From assembly GCF_009905375.1 (NCBI RefSeq), contig NC_133647.1, forward strand, positions 132,944,088-133,008,087: DNA of 64,000 nucleotides, given 5' to 3'. The notes beneath the pieces were generated by a model. The model ran no database searches. It was not told the origin of the DNA and was given only the letters and a program-made list of their open reading frames with translations. Positions 57,307-64,000 of the stretch are shown here, piece by piece. Within the stretch, counting starts at the first letter, position 1, and every line of letters begins with the position of its first letter. This DNA comes from Apium graveolens. Lineage: Eukaryota; Streptophyta; Magnoliopsida; Apiales; Apiaceae. Made by a program: the position numbers and the translations under genes.

Positions 57307-60300
57307 TGTTACGACCGGCATTTTATGTAATATTATTTGTGAATAATATTAAGTTAAATAAAAATATATTCAATGCTTGTACGTTTGTGTGAGTGAAAAT
57401 TTCTGCATTATAAATTTGCTTTGGGTAGTATATGATTTTTCAAAGCAAGAATTTATTTAATTTCTTTATTTTTGATTTATAAGGAATATTCTAAGCTTTG
57501 GAAAAATTTTCTTTTAAAAGACATTTTGTTCACAAAATTTTGAAAATGATTTTATAAAGTCTCTAAAAATCCAAGTTATTTTATGGTATAAATTTTATAA
57601 TTTTTGAACTTGTATTTTATTATATAAAAATAAATCTTTGGAAATTAGTTGCTTAATAATTATCAAATTACATGATTACCCTTGCATGCAAACTCTCTTC
57701 CATTCAACCAAGGGGCAAGGAGGGCAATTCCAACCCCACTCACTTTCATTTTTCTAGCCACATTACTATTTTGTCCTTGCATGCAAATCTACCTAACTAA
57801 GATTGGAAGGTTACTATTGTAATTTCTCTCATCCACTCACTTATGGGCAAATAAAAACCAAGAAAACATGACAAACACACCACTTTCACTCCACCATTTC
57901 CACACTTCTCCTCCCTCCTCCCTCTCCTCTCGGCCCTCCCCCTCTCCTCTCGGGTTTTTAGCCGAAAACCTACCCCCTCCCCTTTTCTTCATTCCACGTT
58001 CAAGTTTCCACCTTCCATACAAGTAAATATTACTTCCTATATCATGATCATTCATATTTCAAAGAGTTTTGAGTAGAAAGTTTAAGTTTAAGGGTTGCAT
58101 GTAAAGGTTTTAGTGAAACTCAAAATACAATCTTGATTCTTATGGATTTAAGGTTGTTTTCGAGAGGACTACAATAAATGGATAAGTGCCAAGTCTTGAG
58201 AAGGAAACTCTTGATGATTTAATGGCTATTTCCATCCATTTCATTCGGCCATGACCATATGGGAGCCGAATGAATGGTCCTTGAAATCATTCTTGTTGTT
58301 TTGTTCAATTTTTGCATGTTTATGTGATAATGACTTGAATTTTGTGGTGAAAATTTGATAAAACTCCTTGCATGCTAAGTGATCATCTAGGTATACCTTA
58401 TGCTAGGCTTGCATGTCAATTTTAAGATGGAATATATGTAGAAAATATGTTGTTTTGGTTTGAAAAACCCGAAGGCATGCATGCATGTGGAATTCTCTTA
58501 GTTTGTTGTAAGATTTTGATCATTTGGAAAAGATTTTGTTAGTGAGCCTTAATTTCAGTAGGAATAATGTGATAATATTGATTTATGCTTCTTGTTGCAT
58601 GGTAATAATTTGTGGTTATCTTTTATAAAAATATATATATCTTGTTGTTTCAAAAGCATGAAGATTTGCGATTTGTTAAGAGTAGTCTCTTTTGTTTTGC
58701 CATAGTTGCACCTTAGGTAAGGATGATCTCACCAAGGTTATTTTGAGAAAAAGGGAGTTAGTTCAGTAGAATACCAAGTATAGGTCTTGGTTTAAGTATT
58801 TAGTTGTTGATAATTGGGTTTGTCAAGTCAAAACCTTGGAAAATGAGAGTTATAGTTTCTGCAGAAAAATCAGTTTAGTACCCTGAGGTTTAGAGTGAGT
58901 TTTGACCATGTCATTGATGTGCACTTTGAGGCCCAAGCCACCAGAAGTTAGTATGGGGAGTATATAATAGGTTTTAGGAGTTGGTTGGAGGTTTGCATGT
59001 CATTTGGTTAGGTGCACAAGTAGAATAACAAAATCTGTCCAACAGGGGACAGTTTTGTTGCAACTTAGAAATAGGGAGATTTGGCCATGTCATGGGTAGG
59101 CCCTCATTAGGCCCAATTGGGCCTTAGTTAGAGGGTATGTCAGAGAAGTTTTTCCAACCATAGTTCATAGGATATGAGCTAGAACCATGTGTCACAAGTT
59201 AATTCAAGTCAGGGCATTTTCTGCCCAGAAAAAAAACAGGGGTACCTTGGACTTTTAGCTTAGGCCCAAGAAGGCCCAAGCCAGGCCTTTGAGCCACATC
59301 AAGCTTGTGAGATGCCCTTAGGTCAGGAGAGTCTTGTGTAAAAATTTTGAAGAAAAACTTGTAGTTTAAGAGTGTCTAATGCACTCAAGAAACCTTAGTT
59401 ACCATTCTGAAATTTGCACCAGTGAGCACTTTCACTTATCACATAGTTTTAGGACACTTAGAAGTGAGTATTGGGTCGACCACCATAGTTGTAAGATAGT
59501 ATAAGGTCAGTAGAACAAAAGGCACAAGTGAGGGTCAATAGGTTTTGGATAACTTAGGAAAGGCACATTGAGTTAGGAAGCCCAAATTCGAAGACTTCGT
59601 TTAGTTAGCGACCAAGTAACTTAAGTGGTGAGTCGAGATCATCCAAGCCTAGTGTGGCATTATGGTGTATATGATGTTATTTGGTATTAATATACGATAT
59701 GTGATTATGTGGCTACGTGTGTACATTTGAAAATATAAATGGTGGATATGAATTAAGTGTGTATAGGCCTAAGTGCCATCCATGTTTAATTTCGGGTTGT
59801 AAATAGGTTAAGATGGAAAGAATATATTATAATGAGGATTATTATTATTTATGTAGGATCTCGAGACGAGGGAAAACTTGCCATAAAAGTCGAGTGAAGC
59901 TCCAGTTGTTGCTCCTACCAGTCAGACCAGACCAGTCTATCTCAAGGCAAGTGATTCAACTTGACCTTCGCATTTATTGTAAACAGTTCATATATATATC
60001 GATGCAATTATCCTGAGTCATTTTGATATATTTAAATCAAGAGTATCTTTTGTTTATCTTTGAGTTACATAGAGATGCCATGAACCCTCGAGTACGTATT
60101 GCAAGTAGTTCAAAAGTCTTTCATGATAGTTTAATGCCATGATAAAATAGAGATGTGTTATAATACCTTATTGATCCTTTTGATTATCATGCTATTGATC
60201 CCTGAGAAATCTTGATGTTGCACCCTGATGCTTTGATTCAACTCTTGAAATAACCTCGATAGAAACTTTATCTTGATACCTAAAAGCCAATCATTTCTTA

Positions 60301-61358
60301 AATTCATTCATGATTGTTTGATAACCCTATCCTTACCCTAAAAGCTTGATACCCTGTTATATCTTGAGCTGATGATCACTTTCTTTATATTTTAACACCT
60401 CTATCCTATTGGAACCAGTGATGCTTATCTTTTTGATGTTCTAATACCTATACCTTGTCTACAACCATTGCTTTAAGCCTAGTTTGGCATTACTCTTTCA
60501 TATTATCCAATAGCCTTGCTCAATTTCCTTGTCAAAGTTCTTGTTTATGGAAACCTCTCAATTACCCTAATATAGTAAAGTCTAGTGGATCATGGCCCTG
60601 AGATTTAGTGTCATATTTCCAGTGTTTCAAGTTGATCTATAATCCCTTGATAAAAATGATTACAGTCGAAAGAGATTTTGTCATAAATCGGCATCAGTTT
60701 TTAAAATGATTAAAATGTGGATTTTTCAGTCCCAAAGGGGGATAAATGTTTTCTTTGAATGGTGGATCTGGACTGAGACGCGAGTCCTTTCCACACTTAT
60801 ATTAGGCTTAAAAGTTGCCTAGGGATTCCCAATAATGTTTTAGAACCCAGCGAGGTTCGGGATTACTTCGCGGCTGATCACCGGCTGTAATCCGTAGCGT
60901 CATAAAATGATTTTGATTAAGAATGATTTTTAAAATTTGTTTTGATGCAAGCAAAATGATGCCAACTCACATAAGTTTTATCTCTCATTATCATTGATTA
61001 TGTCTTTCCATTGTCATTCCTAAAGGTATATCTCGATTCATGTTTTGCGTTGTACTATTAGCACTTGTTGAGCTTTTGGCTCACTTCTTGCTTTACCCTT
61101 ATATTACAGCTAGCAGCTATGGTTAGATTCAAGCAGACTGCCCGTAAGACCTGTGATGCTGATGTTTATGTTCGAGCTCAGGTAGAATAAGTAATAATAG
61201 TTGTGTGAGGACTCGGTATTTGTAATCAGATGTAATAGTTGGTAGTGTTGGGCTGTTCCAAACCCTAAACTGTAAGATCTTGGATTTTGGTTGTGTAATA
61301 CTCATTAAAATGATGTAATAGCTATAATTATTTTGCTATTTAAGTTGGGGGTGTGACA
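57307..61358 (+). repeat. 3' LTR of element C
   Basis: 4052 bp, near-identical partner of 47802-51853, followed by TSD AGATC. Confidence 0.98.
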
Positions 61359-61600
61359 AGATCTACTGTGTCCTTGGTTCTTTGGACCACTTTAGGCCTG
61401 AGCATCATGCGCTTTCTTATTTCATCCCAATACAAGGGAGATCGGCATCTTTTTCCGTACAGGGCCTCATAAGGCGACATTCCAACACTGACATATTATC
61501 TATCATCGAAAAAAAACTCAATCCGTGCTAAATGATCATTCCAAATTCCTTTCAAGTCTACTGCACAAATTCTCATCATAATTTCTAGCACTATAGCTTT
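61359..61600 (-). pseudogene. pol: D pol: integrase fragment
   Basis: Minus-strand translation gives W-N-D-H-L-A-R-I-E-F, then (after two stops) V-G-M-S-P-Y-E-A-L-Y-G and C-R-S-P-L-Y-W-D-E, matching C 56585-56715. Homology fades upstream of about 61600. It joins across C to 47801. Confidence 0.85.
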
Positions 61601-62555
61601 TGCTTCTCAATACCCACTCTTTTCCAGTTCATAGTCATTACTATCTTCCGTACATAAAACTATACTGGTTACACTTTTGCTCGTTAGCGCATGATAACCT
61701 TTTAATAAACGCGCCAACCTTAGTATCACGAACTCGTTTCCATTCCGAATACCACCATACTCATACAACTCCTTTTTTAGCTGATTCTATCTTCGAAAGT
61801 TTGATCAATCATATAGAAGTAAAAGAATTTATTGAGAGATCACTGTGATCATGAACACTTGTTCTATTGCATAGTTAGTACAGAAGGTGGCCAGCCTTTA
61901 GTACTTGACAAGCAATTTAACAACATATGGTAACCTACTAGGCTTCCATCACACAGATAGATAGCCATTTGTCAATACCTCCCTTTCTAGAAGGGTTGTT
62001 CTTCTCAGTTTACATGAAATAAAAAGGAGATAAAAGAACGAATTTAAGAGAATTATATCAAAATATATGATCAAAAAATATGTGGCTTGGAAACTACCTC
62101 TGAACTATAGAGGTTTATCACCGGAGAAAAACACATATACATGTATATTATCAATATCAAGTATTATCGCATCGCAATTCACGTTCCTGGATATTTTTGC
62201 TATTCTATCCATCATTCTATGGACCCATGCTCTTACTCGAGCTTATAAACAATCACCTTTGAAACTCCCTCGACATCGAAAATCAAATATGGGATTTCAT
62301 TCTAGACATCGTCATTACTAGAATTCTATGCTTGCCCCACAACCTTCCTCGTATAGTAATACGACTCTGTCGATAAGAAGGAATAAATATTCAATAGGTA
62401 AATAATTGACTTAGTTAGTCTACCAATGATAACTTATACATCACCATGACCCGATTAGTGGTACTCAATCTCAACATCCTTTACAATACAACTCTCACAG
62501 TTGTTATCGTTTCATTAATCGAAGAATCATTGCTACATTACTATGGTCCACTGCT
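61601..62555. other. Unassigned DNA between the D integrase fragment and a plus-strand LTR
   Basis: AT-rich. It holds an 82-residue frame (61600-61848) and an 84-residue frame (62067-62321) with a hydrophobic stretch (I-I-A-S-Q-F-T-F-L-D-I-F-A-I-L), neither recognised. Probably degraded element sequence; no LTR ends, primer site or catalytic motifs seen. Confidence 0.5.
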
Positions 62556-64000
62556 TGTAATAACCCCAATTTTTGGAAATTTTTGAAACCCTTATGAATA
62601 GTGATTTTGCAGATTATGCTGAATGAGAAAACTTTTCATGCCACACTATGTAGGGGTTCTTTTATTGATCTTCTGAGATATTATTAGTACTCTATGTGGT
62701 ATATAAGTGTATGTAAAGATCGTCAGAATCCAAATCCGAACACTTTGATTTTTCCCGAAAATCCACCAGATATCGAAAGAATTGAGTATAAGGTAACAGG
62801 ATAAAAAGGATTTAAATTCAAGGATTTTAATAGAGGATCATAAAAGGAATATAATGTATTGAGAAAGGTTAAAGGGAACCCAAGTAATAAGATCCCGGGT
62901 ATGATCCCTCAAACGATAAACGAGAACGAAAGTTAAGCGAACCGTATAACAGATCAGCGGTCATTAGGTAAGCAATTAGGAGTTAATCAAGGGGTTAGTG
63001 GATGATGATGTCATCACACCAACAAGAAGAAGACAAGTATGGAAGATGACATAAGCATGGTGACTTAAGCATGACAAAAAGGAGGGATTGGTTGGTTGAT
63101 TGTGGACCATTCATTCTTTACCATGGTAAAAAGTTAATTAAACAAACAAGGTGGATCAACCAAGCCAAAAACAAATCATAACAACAAAAAACACAAAACA
63201 CTCCATTTCTTCAAGGAAGCTCTCGGCTTCTTTTATCAAAAATGAAGATCCAAGCTCCACCACTTACTATTTGGCAAGGTATTTATCTAAGCTTCCCCAT
63301 GGATAGTTACATACTTCCTATAAGTTTAAGCTTCTAATTCCAAGCCAATCTTTTTTTATAAATCAAGGAAGAAGATGGTGAATAGTAACTTTCAAAAAAT
63401 AACTTTAGTTTTCCTGAATTTTTACGAAAGTTTAAGGTTATACAAGCAAGGATCAAGGTTCTTTTAGGCATTCAAAGCTCTTGTGTTCTGTTAAGAAGCT
63501 TCAAGAAGGTATAAACTCCAAACCCTAGCTTTTAGTTTTGAGTATTTAGGAATGGTTATGATTGATATAGGATATGTGAATCATGATGCTTGTTTGTTTA
63601 AAGTTTGGTTGAGTTGTAGAGGATAGTTGGTTTTGTAATGTTTTGGAGTTGTAATTCTTGGAGTATTGATTAATGAACTTAAGTATAGCTTAAATTCAAG
63701 TTTAAGAATAAGTATAAATTGTTAATGTTGAGTTGATTGGGGCTGTTATGATGTAGTATGGATGGAGTTTTGATTGGGTTGTGAATTGGGATTGATTGGT
63801 GGTTGTTTTGGAATGGTTTAAATTTGGGAAATCGCGTAAACATAGCCGTCGTAATGTCCGATTTACTTTAGACTGCTTTTGTTCATAACATTAGGACCCG
63901 AGAACTCCCTGCTAGGTTTTGACCATTGCCATGTTTAGATAGTTCATGTTACGAGCTTCGTTTTGATATGTGGTTCGTTTGATTCCGATGTACGGTTTAG
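62556..64000 (+). repeat. Element J: 5' part of a D-family LTR, plus strand, cut by the window edge
   Basis: Begins TGTAATAACCCCAATTTTTGG and is colinear with the minus-strand D LTR for about 1.4 kb, past the point where E interrupted D. No polypurine tract lies upstream, so it is a 5' or solo LTR. The 3' end is beyond the window. Confidence 0.85.

Larger units (their letters stand above)
47802..61358 (+). mobile_element. Element C: complete, very young Tekay-like Ty3/gypsy retrotransposon
   Basis: 13,557 bp with perfect TSD AGATC (47797-47801 and 61359-61363). The two LTRs are 4052 bp each; reading them side by side I saw only two differences (about 50941 C versus T, and about 51485 G versus A). 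Primer site, leader ORF, gag-pol and polypurine tract are all present. The only obvious lesion is one TAG in pol at 56703. The chromodomain-like tail and long LTRs fit the Tekay/Del chromovirus lineage. It inserted into the integrase region of element D. Confidence 0.97.
30779..61600 (-). mobile_element. Element D: Tekay-like Ty3/gypsy remnant, split by E and C
   Basis: On the minus strand: an integrase fragment (61600-61359), then after the C insertion the pol C-terminus (47801-47271), a polypurine tract and a 3' LTR. The LTR (TGTAATAACCCC...GGGGGTGTTACA) is split by Copia element E with TSD CTTAC and totals about 4.09 kb. Upstream pol, gag and the 5' LTR were not found to the right; the integrase homology fades near 61600. 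Many stops show it is old. Confidence 0.85.

Overview
The window is plant nuclear DNA made almost entirely of nested LTR retrotransposons. I found no host gene, tRNA, rRNA or CRISPR array. The elements carry initiator-Met-tRNA primer sites, polypurine tracts, CCHC gag knuckles and plant-type pol domains. Tekay/Del-like chromovirus, SIRE/Maximus-like Copia and Angela/Tork-like Copia lineages point to a large, repeat-rich dicot genome, probably pericentromeric or other heterochromatin. Lineage names are inferred from motif patterns, not from a search.

Left half (1-28291): a five-level nest in which inner elements are younger. The outermost layer is the 3' part of a plus-strand long LTR (family D/G, 26859-28291). 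Into it went a plus-strand SIRE-like Copia element F, of which only the 3' ORF and 3' LTR are visible (23371-26858). F was split by a minus-strand Tekay-like Ty3/gypsy element H (1-23370; its 3' half lies left of the window). H gag was split by Copia element A (1836-17787, TSD GTTAT/GTTGT), and the A leader by a sister element B (4393-12357, TSD AGTTT). A and B share the same large pol deletions and frameshifts, including loss of the RT YVDD region and RNase H. They therefore look like a non-autonomous family that moved in trans.

Middle (28292-30778): unassigned DNA with a 75/61-bp minisatellite and other short repeats, lying between two D-family LTRs in tail-to-tail orientation.

Right half (30779-64000): a minus-strand Tekay-like element D has a 4.1-kb 3' LTR split by a 12.4-kb SIRE-like Copia element E (33575-45955, TSD CTTAC). 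D pol is split by a very young, complete plus-strand Tekay-like element C (47802-61358, TSD AGATC, two 4052-bp LTRs in which I saw only two mismatches). C and H are the same family. The window ends in another D-family LTR, now on the plus strand (62556-64000).

The most interesting signals are: the shared-defect Copia pair A/B with a palindromic repeat block in the leader; a conserved ATG-less leader ORF in C and H with splice-acceptor-like edges; a very long 3' ORF in SIRE-like E and F, preceded in E by a TATA-like box and an acceptor-like site; and an in-frame candidate intron in F.
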